Counted from the first letter of the stretch, positions 1-9,333 are shown. The stretch: DNA of 64,000 nt from Myxococcales bacterium (GCA_021807105.1 JAKAPL010000007.1:1-64000); one strand, 5' to 3'. Notes: generated from the letters alone by a model not told the origin. Program-made: numbers and translations.

Positions 1-205
1 GACGAGCGCGTGCGGCCGATTCCGTGGGTGCGACCACCGCCCTTCTTCCCCCCGCCCACTTTCCTCTGCCGGCGGTAGTTGCGCTTTCCAGAGCGACTGC
101 CGTAACGGCGAATGCTGCGACGACTCGACGGGTACGTGTACCTGCTCGCGACAGGTGGAGCGCCGGGAGAGCGCGACGCTCGCCGGCCGCGCGCGAATAC
201 GGTAG
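1..205 (+). CDS. C-terminal end of a Cys-rich secreted protein (partial)
   Basis: One plus-strand frame is open from the first base to a TAG at 203-205. It encodes about 67 residues, and the upstream part lies outside the window. In the middle is a Cys cluster of the form CxFQSDCxNGECCDD followed by CTC. This resembles the short Cys-rich modules (SDC..GECC) common in myxobacterial surface proteins and seen again in several lipoproteins of this window. After the cluster the tail is Arg-rich and shows no membrane segment. The next gene starts 12 bases after the stop. No function can be assigned. It could also be a chance open frame, but the spacing of the Cys pairs argues for coding. Confidence 0.5.
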   Translation, partial: TSACGRFRGCDHRPSSPRPLSSAGGSCAFQSDCRNGECCDDSTGTCTCSRQVERRESATLAGRARIR

Positions 206-216
206 AGTCGCTTACG

Positions 217-1413
217 ATGGCTCGCGGCAGGATTGCGACGAGGGCGATTGCGTGCGCGATCGGGATGTTCGGGCTCGCGGCGTGCGCCTTCCAGCCCGCC
301 GGCGAGGGCGGCGACGGGGGGGGGAGCGGGGACGCCGGGAATGCATCGAGCGGAAGTGCGTCGGGCAGCGGATCGACGGGCGGTGCCTCGGGAAGCAGCG
401 GATCGAGCGGGAGTTCCTCGGGGATGGGATCGTCCGGGAGCAGCTCGGGCAGGGGGGGGCCGGTGTTGGTCGCGCGATTGGATCCAGCAGTCGGGCCTGT
501 CCAGGCAATGGCAGTGGATTCGACATACGTCTACTGGGCGGTAAACGGGGGCGAGTTGAACGGGTGGATTATGGCTGCGCCGGTGGCAGGAGGGGATGTG
601 GTCACCTTTGCCTCGGGGAGAGAGTGCGCGGCTCCCGAGGGGCTCGCGTCCGATGGCACGAACGTCTACTGGACGAGTCTAGGTGGAAGCGGCGCGTTAA
701 TGAAGGCGCCAGCGGCCGGTGGCGCGGCAACGACTTTGGTGTCTGGCGAGACGCCGATCCCCGTTGCGGTGGCCGGGAACAGCGTTTACTGGGGCAATTT
801 GGGCTTCCCGGCCGATCGCCCACCAACGGGGGTGCCGCCGGCGTCGACCGTCGAGAAGACGGCTGTCAGCGGGCAGGAGACGACGACTCTCGCGACGGTC
901 CTCGACGGAGGATGGGTCTGGACCCTCGCGGCGGACAGTACCAACGCCTATTGGATAGCGGGCCGGGGGGCGGCCGGGGACAAGACCCCGAGCACATTGA
1001 TGCAGGTGTCGGCCGATGGCGGGGTCCCGGTGCTTCTCGCGAGCAGCGATGGCGGGTTTGGCGCGATTCTGGCGGTGGATTCGACGAGCGTCTACTGGAC
1101 GGAACGCATTCCCGGCGCGGGCTCGACCGAGCTTGCGCTGATGAGGGTTCCTATCGGCGGTGGAGCTCCGGTGACCGTGGCATCCGGCCTCGGGAGTTGG
1201 GCTTTCGCGATCGTTGGAGAGACGGCCTACTACGCGGCAGGGGCCTCGGCGGACGTGATCTCCGCGGTTCCCGTCGATGGCGGATCGGCGACCGTGCTCG
1301 CCACGGTGGACGGCGAGGTCTGGAACTGGCTTCTCGGCAACGGAAGGAGCCTCTTCTGGATGGCGCTCAAGAACCGAAACGAGTTTGGGATCTATCGGCT
1401 GGACTTGAAGTAG
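217..1413 (+). CDS. Predicted outer-membrane lipoprotein with repeated propeller-like units
   Basis: The protein is 398 residues from the ATG at 217. The N terminus is a lipoprotein signal peptide ending in a lipobox (LAAC, about residues 20-23), so export and lipid anchoring are expected. A Gly/Ser-rich linker follows (roughly residues 30-85). The rest is built from about six repeats of ~45 residues with the theme VDSTxVYW followed by a short stretch and MxxPxxGG. Such repeats suggest a beta-propeller-like fold. The architecture is typical of myxobacterial surface proteins, but no catalytic residues are visible and the function is unknown. The start was chosen because it gives a full signal peptide. 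No good ribosome binding site is visible. Its stop faces the cytochrome operon convergently. Confidence 0.75.
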   Translation: MARGRIATRAIACAIGMFGLAACAFQPAGEGGDGGGSGDAGNASSGSASGSGSTGGASGSSGSSGSSSGMGSSGSSSGRGGPVLVARLDPAVGPVQAMAVDSTYVYWAVNGGELNGWIMAAPVAGGDVVTFASGRECAAPEGLASDGTNVYWTSLGGSGALMKAPAAGGAATTLVSGETPIPVAVAGNSVYWGNLGFPADRPPTGVPPASTVEKTAVSGQETTTLATVLDGGWVWTLAADSTNAYWIAGRGAAGDKTPSTLMQVSADGGVPVLLASSDGGFGAILAVDSTSVYWTERIPGAGSTELALMRVPIGGGAPVTVASGLGSWAFAIVGETAYYAAGASADVISAVPVDGGSATVLATVDGEVWNWLLGNGRSLFWMALKNRNEFGIYRLDLK

Positions 1414-1481
1414 GAGACGGCGCCGTCCCTCACGTGGCGGCCGGGCGGAGGTCGGGGGCGGCCACGAGGCGAGCCGGGCCG

Positions 1482-2543
1482 CTACCGGTGGCAGTAGAGG
1501 CACATCGCGTTGCGGCGGATCTCGGTGCTCGTGTGGCGGGCGAGGAAGCTCGCGGGGTGGGGGTTGCCGCCGATGCCGCCGACCTTGTGGCATTGGATGC
1601 AGTCGGAGGCGGGGCCCTGGTCGTGGCAGGACTGGCAGCTCCCGATGTCGTCGCGCGCCGCCGTGGCGTGCGAGGTGGGACCTGGGAACGCCCAGCCCGG
1701 AGGATGAGGGTTGCGCGGGTTCCCGCCGGCCGGCGTCAGGTTCTGCGCCGTGTGGCAGGAGGTGCAGAACGACGGGCCGTGGCAGCGGGCGCACATCGTC
1801 CGGTCGGCGAGTGCCTCCATGCTGTGGCGGGAGAGCCAGTCGCCGCGGTGGATCTGGAAGTCGTCGTTCACCTTCTCCGGGTAACGGGTCTCGACCGGGA
1901 TCGGTACGGTCTGGGCGTCGTGGCAGTTGCTGCAGTAAGTCTGGTCGTGGCACTTCTGGCAGGCCGCCGTGGTCGAGCGGGCGGCGGTCATGTGACGGCG
2001 CTTCACCCAGTCGTCCCCGTGCGAGAACGTCCCGGTGATCGGCTGGAGCGGGTAGCGCGTCAGGTCCTCGTGGCAGACCTCGCAGCGGCCGTTCTCGTAG
2101 TCGACCTGGTGGTTGTGGCAGGTCATGCAGGTCGCCATCTTGGGGGGCTCGAAGGTCTCGTGCGGCTCCGGCAGGACCTGGTGGCAGTACCGGCAATCCT
2201 CCTTCACCCGTTCGAGGTGCGAGGCGTGGTTCATCTCGAGGTGCCGGTCCTCGCGGAAGTAGGAGAGGGGGTGCTCTGGATCGCTGTGGCACATCCCGCA
2301 CTTGCCCTTGTCCTTGTCGTCCTGGTGGCATTGCAGGCAGGTGGCCTCGGAGGGGAGCACGCCGGACTCCCCGAGCTTCTTGGCGTCGTAGAGCTTGTCG
2401 TGGCACGTGCTGCAATCGATCCCTTCCTTCAGGTGCCGGGCGTGCGGGAAGAGGATCCGGTCCGCCTGCTGGCCGAAGAGGAACCGGCCCGCGCAGGAAG
2501 CGCCGGCGAGCAAGGCCACGGCGATCGCGGCGCGGCGGCTCAC
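1482..2543 (-). CDS. 13-heme c-type cytochrome, periplasmic part of the conduit
   Basis: The protein has 353 residues and 13 CxxCH haem c attachment motifs, spread over the whole chain; the last ends one residue before the stop. A short N-terminal hydrophobic stretch ending near a Cys (ASCAG) suggests export, possibly with a lipid anchor. The GTG start at 2543 overlaps the porin stop as GTGA, so translation is coupled to the porin gene. In known porin-cytochrome conduits (the OmaB/OmbB/OmcB type of Geobacter, Mtr of Shewanella) a multiheme cytochrome of this size sits inside or under the barrel and carries electrons from the periplasm. That role is inferred here from gene order and haem content. 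It is the last gene of the operon. Confidence 0.85.
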   Translation of the reverse strand: MSRRAAIAVALLAGASCAGRFLFGQQADRILFPHARHLKEGIDCSTCHDKLYDAKKLGESGVLPSEATCLQCHQDDKDKGKCGMCHSDPEHPLSYFREDRHLEMNHASHLERVKEDCRYCHQVLPEPHETFEPPKMATCMTCHNHQVDYENGRCEVCHEDLTRYPLQPITGTFSHGDDWVKRRHMTAARSTTAACQKCHDQTYCSNCHDAQTVPIPVETRYPEKVNDDFQIHRGDWLSRHSMEALADRTMCARCHGPSFCTSCHTAQNLTPAGGNPRNPHPPGWAFPGPTSHATAARDDIGSCQSCHDQGPASDCIQCHKVGGIGGNPHPASFLARHTSTEIRRNAMCLYCHR

Positions 2544-3853
2544 TTGTGCTCTCGGAAGCTGACGGTAGGGTTGAAGACGACGCGGGCGATGACCTCGGTG
2601 TTCGGCGCGACGAGCGGCGTCACCGCCTCGACCCCTGCGAGCGAGACCTGCCAGAGCTTCGAGACGTCGTAGACCACCGAGATCGTGCCGTCGTACGACT
2701 CGCTCTGCCCGTTGACCGGCGCGCGGAAGCGGTAGTCCTCGAGGTCGAGGGCGGCGAGGAGCGCCGGCGAGAAGTGGCACGTCCCGAACAAGTCCGCGGC
2801 ATAGTAGCCGTTCTCGCCGGCCTCGGTGACTGGGATGAAGCCCGTGACGCCGTAAGCCGGGGCGAGCTGAAGGAGCAGCTCGCGTCCTTCGAGCCCTACG
2901 GTCGTCGTCGGCCCGGCGGTGAGCTTCACCCGCGCCCGGCCGCGGTGCCCCCAGCCCTCTTCGGTGCCGATCCCATAGAAGTCGCCGTCTACGGCGAACC
3001 AGCGTGAGATCCGCCAGGAACCCGAGCCGCCGACCTCGTCCTGCCGCTCCTCGGCGAAGACCGAGAAGATCGAGGCCGCCGAGATGAAGAGGTCGGGGGC
3101 GGTCCGCCGGTACTCGCCGGTGAGCTCGAGCGAAGGCAGCGGCTGCCATGTCGCGGACAGCTCGCCCTCGGCGAGTCGGTCGTCGATCGTCGACAGCAGG
3201 GCGTAGGCCGTCAGCGTGAGAGCCTGCAACGGGACGACATGGGCATCGAGGCCCGCCTCCTGCCGCGCCACGAGCCCCTGATCGAGCACGTCCACGAATG
3301 AGGCGCCGACTTCGCTCGTCAGGCTCGGCCGCCAGAAGGCCCGGGCGCCCGCCGCCGCGTCTCCCTCGGCGACGGCAAACCGCGGGACGACGATCGCCCC
3401 GCCGTAGGCCGTGAGCCCGAAGTCCTTGACCGGGGTGACCGTGACGTCCGCGCCGTCGATGGGCAGCACCTGGGCCGAGCCTCCCGTGACGAGCTGCCGG
3501 CCGACGCGGAAGTCGAGGTGCTTGTCGAACTCGCTGCCCTGGACGTAGGCGAGGTCGAGGTCGCCGCCCGATCCCGGATCGGCGAACTGGAACTGATCGC
3601 CGAGCTGGAGGGCGCCCCAGCCCGACAGGACGAACGACAGGTCGTCCACCGCCGAGTTCTGGATGTCGGTCCCGCGGACCGAGACCAGCTCGATGATCGG
3701 GACGACGCTGTGGACCTGCCCGTCGCGCAGATCCTGGAAGCCCTGGACGAGGGTGGTCATCGTGGCGTCGACGTTGTCGGCCCGGGCGGGGAGGGGGAGG
3801 GTGAGGGCGAGGGCGAGCAGCGCGAGCGCGCGGCCCGTTCGTTCACGGGACAT
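2540..3853 (-). CDS. Outer-membrane beta-barrel porin of a porin-cytochrome conduit
   Basis: The protein has 437 residues with a Sec signal peptide (cleavage after about residue 25, LPARA|DN). The mature part alternates short amphipathic beta strands with polar turns and has few hydrophobic runs, as in an outer-membrane barrel of roughly 18-20 strands. It contains no haem motif. It lies between a multiheme lipoprotein gene, whose end it overlaps by 11 bases, and a 13-heme cytochrome gene, whose start it overlaps by 4. This porin-between-cytochromes order is what defines Pcc-type electron conduits, in which the barrel sheathes a haem wire. The barrel assignment rests on pattern and context. 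I cannot tell which described porin family it is closest to. Confidence 0.72.
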   Translation of the reverse strand: MSRERTGRALALLALALTLPLPARADNVDATMTTLVQGFQDLRDGQVHSVVPIIELVSVRGTDIQNSAVDDLSFVLSGWGALQLGDQFQFADPGSGGDLDLAYVQGSEFDKHLDFRVGRQLVTGGSAQVLPIDGADVTVTPVKDFGLTAYGGAIVVPRFAVAEGDAAAGARAFWRPSLTSEVGASFVDVLDQGLVARQEAGLDAHVVPLQALTLTAYALLSTIDDRLAEGELSATWQPLPSLELTGEYRRTAPDLFISAASIFSVFAEERQDEVGGSGSWRISRWFAVDGDFYGIGTEEGWGHRGRARVKLTAGPTTTVGLEGRELLLQLAPAYGVTGFIPVTEAGENGYYAADLFGTCHFSPALLAALDLEDYRFRAPVNGQSESYDGTISVVYDVSKLWQVSLAGVEAVTPLVAPNTEVIARVVFNPTVSFREHK

Positions 3854-5510
3854 GCTCGACCACTCCGTCGATGTGCTCGCTCCCGCCGTCCGCGTCCACG
3901 AGGATGGTCCCGTTCGCGTCGATCGTTCCGGGATGGCACTTCACGCAATCCGACAGCGAGGTCCCGGGCCCGTGGCCGCCGACGCCGTCCTGCGGCGGGA
4001 TGCCGTGGCAGGTGCCGCAGGCCGCCTGGTTCGCGTCGACCTGGGTCCAGTCCGGCGTCCGGTGCAAGGACGGACTCTTGTCGTTCGCGAGGTCGCTGCC
4101 GCCCCCGTGGCAGTACGTGGTGCTGCACGTGAGGGTGGCGTGGTCCCAGCTCGGGGTCGCCCCGTCGGCGAAGGCGAGGCTGGAGCCGGAGATGGAGGTG
4201 GGGAAGACGATCGCCGGCGGCGGATGATCGACATGTCCCGGGTCGCCGGGAGCCGTCGGCACGAGGTGGCAGTCGCCGCAGGCGACCGGGCCGCGGAGCC
4301 GGTGCAGCGCCTGGAGGTGGGACTGGTGGGCGCCGACGCCGATGGCGGTGGTGTCCGTGTCGCCCTCGAGGTCCGGGGGAGGCGCCGGGCTCGCCGCGCT
4401 GCCGTGGCACGCCGAGCAGGTCCCGCTGCCGTCCCCCAGCTCCACCTTGCCGTCGATGTGCAACGCGGGGGCGATGAAGTTGCGGTTCGCGTCGACCACG
4501 AGGCCATGGCATGCCGAGCAGTGGGTCGAGCCGGGGTCGTGGTTGCTCGGAGGGAGCCCGTGGCAGGTCCCGCAAGCCGCCTGCCCCTGTCCGATGGCGC
4601 CCCAGACGGGGCGCGTCCGCGTCGCGTCGGCGTCGGCGAAGGCGTCGCCGTGGCAATACACGTTCGAGCAGGTCTGGGTCACGCCGTCGAAAGCCGGCGG
4701 CCCCTTGCGCGCCGTCTCGGGGGTCGCGGCGAGCGCGCCGAAGAGGACGCTCGGGGGGGCCGTGTTCACGCCCCCGTCGGCGGCGAGGAGGTGCCCCGGG
4801 TCGCTCCAGACCTTCGGCGGCACGTGGCACTCGGTGCAGGCGAACTGCTTGCCGAGCACGCCGCCGTCCACATGGGTCGCGTGGGCGCCCTCCGCGGGCG
4901 GGAGGCCATGACAGGTGTTGCACGCGGTCGGCCCGGCGGCGTGGCAGGTCGTGCAGGCCACGTGCGCGGCGCCGCCGGTGAAGTCGCTCCCGTGGCAGCT
5001 CGCGCACAGCCCGAAGTCCCAACCCGTCTGCCGGAGCAGGTTGCCATGGAAATCCGGGTCGCTCGGGTTGAGGATCCCGCCGGCGTGGATGGCGGAATCG
5101 AAGAACTCGAGCCGGCATTGCCCGACCCACTGGGCGACCGTGGAGGCGAGGTCCGAGAACGGCGCGTGGATCGAGTCGGCCGTCGCCGGTTCGAGCTTCT
5201 GGACGAGGCGTGAGTGGTCGTCGCCCGCGACCGCCGCCGGCGTCGTCCCGCTTCCGTCGCCGACCACGCCGAGGTAGCTCGAGAGATCGTAGCTCGCCGC
5301 GGGGGTGGGGCCGGAGTGGCAGCTCGTGCAGCTCTCGGCGAAGAGGGCGGAGATCTCGGGCCCGCCGCTCGACAGATCGCCCGCTTGCCAGGTCGGGCAG
5401 CCGCGGCTGTCCGAGGCGATCGGGCGTGGCCGGGCGCAGCCCGCGGCCGTGGCGAGGAAGGCCGCGCAGAGGAGCGCGAGAACTCCGGCGTCAGTTGGAG
5501 GTCGGCTCAC
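3843..5510 (-). CDS. Multiheme c-type cytochrome lipoprotein (11 CxxCH plus 2 CxxxxCH)
   Basis: The protein has 555 residues. The signal peptide ends in a lipobox (TAAGC, Cys near residue 25), so it should be lipid-anchored. There are eleven CxxCH motifs and two CxxxxCH motifs (CSNVYCH and CSTTYCH), each of the latter followed about 20-40 residues later by a CGTCHG. This alternation matches the CxxxxCH/CxxCH repeat architecture known from Geobacter outer-membrane cytochromes. Whether the CxxxxCH sites carry haem needs experiment. The GTG start lies 20 bases inside the end of the decaheme gene, which implies coupled translation. Probable role: outer-membrane cytochrome that works with the barrel encoded directly downstream. 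Confidence 0.85.
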   Translation of the reverse strand: MSRPPTDAGVLALLCAAFLATAAGCARPRPIASDSRGCPTWQAGDLSSGGPEISALFAESCTSCHSGPTPAASYDLSSYLGVVGDGSGTTPAAVAGDDHSRLVQKLEPATADSIHAPFSDLASTVAQWVGQCRLEFFDSAIHAGGILNPSDPDFHGNLLRQTGWDFGLCASCHGSDFTGGAAHVACTTCHAAGPTACNTCHGLPPAEGAHATHVDGGVLGKQFACTECHVPPKVWSDPGHLLAADGGVNTAPPSVLFGALAATPETARKGPPAFDGVTQTCSNVYCHGDAFADADATRTRPVWGAIGQGQAACGTCHGLPPSNHDPGSTHCSACHGLVVDANRNFIAPALHIDGKVELGDGSGTCSACHGSAASPAPPPDLEGDTDTTAIGVGAHQSHLQALHRLRGPVACGDCHLVPTAPGDPGHVDHPPPAIVFPTSISGSSLAFADGATPSWDHATLTCSTTYCHGGGSDLANDKSPSLHRTPDWTQVDANQAACGTCHGIPPQDGVGGHGPGTSLSDCVKCHPGTIDANGTILVDADGGSEHIDGVVEHVP

Positions 5511-8478
5511 GGGGGTAGGGCGGCACGTAGGGATTGGCGATCTGGTGGACCGCGGGTACGGTCACGTCGGGGTACGACGGGACGGTCACGTCGGGGTTGG
5601 GGCCGTGGCAGACCGTGCAGGCCTCGACCGGGAGGCCGGTCGAGGGATCCGTCCAGGTATTCTCGGCCGCGTGCGCGAACGCGGCTGCCGAGTCGTGGCA
5701 CGAGGTGCAGACGACGGCGGACGGGTTCTGCCAGGAGGTGTTGACGCACGCGCCGGCCTGGCACGATTGGCCGATCCCGCAGGGCGCGCTCGCGCTGCAC
5801 GCCGCGCCCGAGTCGGCGTGGCACTTGGTGCAGTTGCGGATGTCCTGCGGGAAGAGACCTTTCGAGAAGTCGAAGAGGTGGTTGTCGGTTCCGCCGAGAA
5901 CGGTGAGCTTGCCGGGCTCGACGAGGTTGTTCTCCTCGGCAAAGCCCGCCCGGAGCCGCGCGAAGTGGATGTCGTGGATCAGGACCCGGAAGTCGACGGG
6001 CTGGCCGGAGGCGGGATTGGCTGTGAGGTAGCAGGCGCAGCGGTTGCTGCTCCCGGTGCACGCGACGCCGCCGGCCTCCGAGTAGGACTCGAAGCAGCCC
6101 TCCCAGCCGGCGCTCAGGCCGGCGCAATCGGTGGCCGCCGTCGCCGCCGTGCAGGGCGGGCCCTTGGTTCCGGCCGCCTTGGTGAAAAAGACGGGCGGGC
6201 CGGGCGTCGGGTCGACGGTGACGTAGCAGGTGGCCCCGGCGCCGCCCGCTGGCGCGGGTGCCCCCGGGAAGGCGGTGAAGCAAGCCTCCCAGCCGGCGGC
6301 GTGACCGCCACAATCGGCGTCGCCGTGCGCGGAACAACCGTTGCCCGGGTTTCCCACGGTGTGGTCGACGGCACCCGCGACGTGGCACTCCCAGCAGGAC
6401 TCGGGATCGCGGCGAGCATTCATGTCGGCGCCCCCCTCGTGGGAGTGGACCTGGAGCTGAACGTGGCAGGACTCGCAGGCGGCCTTGGTGATGACCTGCC
6501 GGGGTCGGATCGGACCCGTCGCGCCGAACTGGAAGTACTGCTGAGTGGTGCCGACGTCGGTGAACGGGACCCCGACGATCGAGTTGCCCGTTGGGCCCTG
6601 CCCGGAGGTCAAGAGCTCGGAGACGTAGAGGAGCACGCCGTACGTGCCCGGGGGGTTGGTCGGCCGGAGGATCGACATCTGGTTGTCGGGGGTGATCGGC
6701 GCCGATGGGAGCGCCATCATCATGTCGAAGGTGTACGTGTACACTCCAGGGATGGCGTCGGCGGCCAGCGTGCCGGAACTCGCGGTCATCGTGCCGGAGC
6801 CGCAGAACAGTTCCTGGGGATCGTCGGTGGGGCCGGAGATGTTGACGAGGGTGTAGTAGGCGGGGTTCGTCAAGAGGTCGGTGACCGGGCCCGCCGCCGT
6901 CGAGAGCGCGAAGGTCAGCGACATCACGTCGCCGGCCATGAAGACGGTCTTCTGGCCGGACGCGTCGAGGCCGCTTGCTCCCGTCAGGGTCACGTCCGTG
7001 AGTTGCAGCCCTGGCGCCTGGGTCCGGCTGTAGATCTCGTGGGCGGCGGAGATGGGCGCGAGGCCGTCGTCGGGGGCGTGGCAGACGGTGCACCAGAGGT
7101 CGGACGACTGCGCGCCGCCGCCGTGGCGGCGCAGCTCGCAGCCGCCCGTCTGGGCGTTGCACTTCGTCGGCTGGCCGAAGACCACGAGTCCGGCGCAATC
7201 GGAATCCTGCGCGCAGGGCCCGCTCGCCGGGACGCCCGCGACGCGCGGCGGGGTGAGCGAGCCCGCGGCGGCGACGCCCCCGTCGGGCAGGGACCCGGCG
7301 GCGAAGAACACGTTGTCGTGGCAGGAGCCGCACGCGAGGCGGGAGGGGTTCTGCTTCCAGCGATCGTCGGCGTGGCAGGCCGTGCAGTCCTTCTCCGCCG
7401 ACGGCATCGAGGGGAAGAGCACGTCGGTGAACTCGGCGAGCGTGGGGTCGGCCCCGGTCGGGTAGCCCCAGTCGGGGTGTGCGATTCCGGGATTGGCCAT
7501 GTGCATGCCCCGGTGGGCGCCGTGCACCTTACGCACGAGCGGGTTCGGGCTGTAGCCGTCCATGTTGTGGCAGGACTTGCAGTTCGCGATCGGGGTCAGG
7601 TCGAGCGCGTAGTTTCCGAGCGGCGAGAACCCCGGGATGATGTGCGCCTCGTAGCTCTTGCCCGACATCGGCCCGTAGTGGCATGCGTAGCAGGTCGGGT
7701 TCTCCTCGGGCCCGGAGGCGAACTCTTCCGTCCCGCCGTCCCAGGAGTCGTACAGGGTGTTCCCGCCGTCGGTGACGATCGTCTCGGCGCCCGGGGCGCC
7801 GATGGGGACGTCGGCGCGCTGGAAGACCTGGCTCACGCCGTCGGCGGTCGTCGCCCAGACCCCGGCCGTGTACGTCCCGGGGATCTCGCCGGAGACCGCG
7901 CCGAGCGTGTACGTCAGACTCCCATCCGGCTGCGGCGCGAGGTTCTGCTGCGTGGGGTCCGCGTAGGCCGGGGCGGCGAGAGCGATGTAGTGGTGCTGGT
8001 GCAACGCCCCGCCGTCGGGGGCCGTCCGGGCGTCGATGCAGTTGAGCAGGCCGCAATCGGTCTTCGTCAACGAGCCGAGGCGCGGGCCGTACAGATAGAG
8101 GTTCGCGGTGCCGAGCGCCGAAACGGGGATGGGCCCGCACGAATCGGTGAAGGATAGGGTGAGCACCGGCCGCTCGCCGGCCACGAAGTACGCTCCGTTC
8201 CTGGGGCTCGACACGGAGAGGTGCACGGAGAAGCCGCCGCACGTCCCGGCGCTCGTGCTCCCGGGCGCGCCGGTCGGGCCGACTTCGCCCGCGCCGCCCG
8301 AGGGGCCGCTCGGTCCTTGCGTCCCCGGGGCGCCGGCGGATCCGTTCGCCCCGTTCGCCCCCGTCGCGCCGGTCGCCCCGGGCTCTCCCGTCGGCCCGAT
8401 GGGCCCCTCGCACGCGCAGAGCAGCGGGGCCACCGCGAGGACTGCCGCCAGCAACGCCGCCCGGATACTCGATGGCAT
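5491..8478 (-). CDS. OmcA/MtrC-type decaheme surface lipoprotein with collagen-like stalk
   Basis: The protein has 995 residues. A lipoprotein signal peptide (lipobox LCAC, about residue 23) leads into about 55 residues of Gly-X-Y collagen-like repeats. Beta-rich domains follow, with ten CxxCH motifs between about residues 260 and 955, in two groups separated by a beta domain, as in OmcA/MtrC decaheme cytochromes. Those proteins sit on the cell surface and pass electrons to minerals or other acceptors. Inserted Cys-rich loops near residues 720-810 (two related copies around AGWExCF) are not part of the usual family. The ATG at 8478 has a good GGAGA site 7-8 bases upstream. It is the first cytochrome gene after resB-ccsA. 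Confidence 0.88.
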   Translation of the reverse strand: MPSSIRAALLAAVLAVAPLLCACEGPIGPTGEPGATGATGANGANGSAGAPGTQGPSGPSGGAGEVGPTGAPGSTSAGTCGGFSVHLSVSSPRNGAYFVAGERPVLTLSFTDSCGPIPVSALGTANLYLYGPRLGSLTKTDCGLLNCIDARTAPDGGALHQHHYIALAAPAYADPTQQNLAPQPDGSLTYTLGAVSGEIPGTYTAGVWATTADGVSQVFQRADVPIGAPGAETIVTDGGNTLYDSWDGGTEEFASGPEENPTCYACHYGPMSGKSYEAHIIPGFSPLGNYALDLTPIANCKSCHNMDGYSPNPLVRKVHGAHRGMHMANPGIAHPDWGYPTGADPTLAEFTDVLFPSMPSAEKDCTACHADDRWKQNPSRLACGSCHDNVFFAAGSLPDGGVAAAGSLTPPRVAGVPASGPCAQDSDCAGLVVFGQPTKCNAQTGGCELRRHGGGAQSSDLWCTVCHAPDDGLAPISAAHEIYSRTQAPGLQLTDVTLTGASGLDASGQKTVFMAGDVMSLTFALSTAAGPVTDLLTNPAYYTLVNISGPTDDPQELFCGSGTMTASSGTLAADAIPGVYTYTFDMMMALPSAPITPDNQMSILRPTNPPGTYGVLLYVSELLTSGQGPTGNSIVGVPFTDVGTTQQYFQFGATGPIRPRQVITKAACESCHVQLQVHSHEGGADMNARRDPESCWECHVAGAVDHTVGNPGNGCSAHGDADCGGHAAGWEACFTAFPGAPAPAGGAGATCYVTVDPTPGPPVFFTKAAGTKGPPCTAATAATDCAGLSAGWEGCFESYSEAGGVACTGSSNRCACYLTANPASGQPVDFRVLIHDIHFARLRAGFAEENNLVEPGKLTVLGGTDNHLFDFSKGLFPQDIRNCTKCHADSGAACSASAPCGIGQSCQAGACVNTSWQNPSAVVCTSCHDSAAAFAHAAENTWTDPSTGLPVEACTVCHGPNPDVTVPSYPDVTVPAVHQIANPYVPPYPREPTSN

Positions 8479-8493
8479 GGGGTCTCCTTCCCC

Positions 8494-9333
8494 TCAACCC
8501 TCACCTTGGTAGACGTGCTCGCTCTCCGACGCCGTCGGCAGCGCGGACATCCCGAGGTAAGTAAACAACACGATACCGAACGCGGCGACCGACAGCAAGG
8601 CCGCTCGCCTTCCCTGCCACTGCTTCAACTTCCGCAGGTGGAGGTAGGCCCCGTAAACCAGCCAGGTGACGAGCGCCCAGTTCTCCTTGGGATCCCACAT
8701 CCAGTAGTCGCCCCAGGCGGACTTGGCCCACACCGACCCGAGGAAGAGACCCACGGTGAGCAGGATGAAGCCGAAGCGGGTCGCGTCGTAGGCCACGGCA
8801 TCGAGGGACACCTTCCCGGAGAGCGCCGTCCCGGCCCGCAGCGTCAGCTCGGGCTTCACGAGCCGCAGCCCCGACGCCACCGCGGCGACGAAGAGCGCCG
8901 CGTAGCCGCAGAAATAGACGACCACGTGGGGAACGAACCAGGCGCTCTGGAGGGCCGGAGGGAGTTGGACGATCTCCGCGTCCCACTTGCCCAGCGCGAA
9001 GAGCAGCGCGCCCGACGCCCCGAGCGCCGCCGCCACCCCGAAGACGCGCGTCCCGTACAGCCGTTCGATGGCGACCCCGACGGCGGCGACGCACAGGGCG
9101 AGCAGGACGAGCGACTCGAAGAGGGACTTGAACGGCGGCCTCCCCGCCGTCACCCAGCGGGAGCCGATCAGCGCCGCGTTGCACGCGACGCCGGCCCACA
9201 GTAGGGCGGTCGCCGCCCGCGCCACCCACGCGCGCCGCGCCGTCCAGGTCCCGCCGTACGCCACCGCCGCGACGCCGTACGCGGCGAGGGTGGCCGAGAA
9301 GAGGGGCTGCTCCACGAGGAACGCGCTGTCCAC
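8494..9333 (-). CDS. ccsA: Cytochrome c biogenesis protein CcsA (System II haem-handling subunit)
   Basis: This is a 279-residue integral membrane protein with about eight hydrophobic segments. Near residues 200-225 it has the tryptophan-rich WWD-type signature (WGDYWMWDPKENW) of the CcsA/CcmF/CcmC haem-handling family. With ResB it forms the System II cytochrome c synthetase, which exports haem and ligates it to CxxCH motifs outside the inner membrane. The GTG start follows the resB stop with no gap (TGA then GTG), and its own stop lies 15 bases before the decaheme cytochrome start. A maturation pair at the head of an operon coding for 36 haem motifs suggests a dedicated System II machine for the conduit. 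Confidence 0.92.
   Translation of the reverse strand: MDSAFLVEQPLFSATLAAYGVAAVAYGGTWTARRAWVARAATALLWAGVACNAALIGSRWVTAGRPPFKSLFESLVLLALCVAAVGVAIERLYGTRVFGVAAALGASGALLFALGKWDAEIVQLPPALQSAWFVPHVVVYFCGYAALFVAAVASGLRLVKPELTLRAGTALSGKVSLDAVAYDATRFGFILLTVGLFLGSVWAKSAWGDYWMWDPKENWALVTWLVYGAYLHLRKLKQWQGRRAALLSVAAFGIVLFTYLGMSALPTASESEHVYQGEG

Noticed and set aside
1415-1430. Intrinsic terminator between the first lipoprotein gene and the cytochrome operon
   Set aside because: A short GACGGCGCCGTC palindrome exists but has no T-run on either side and too small a stem-loop.
697-2415. Long open frames opposite or across the cytochrome genes (and similar ones throughout the window)
   Set aside because: Very GC-rich coding DNA leaves all six frames open for long distances. 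These frames are Arg/Ala/Pro-rich, carry no motif, and their partner frames contain the haem motifs or family signatures.
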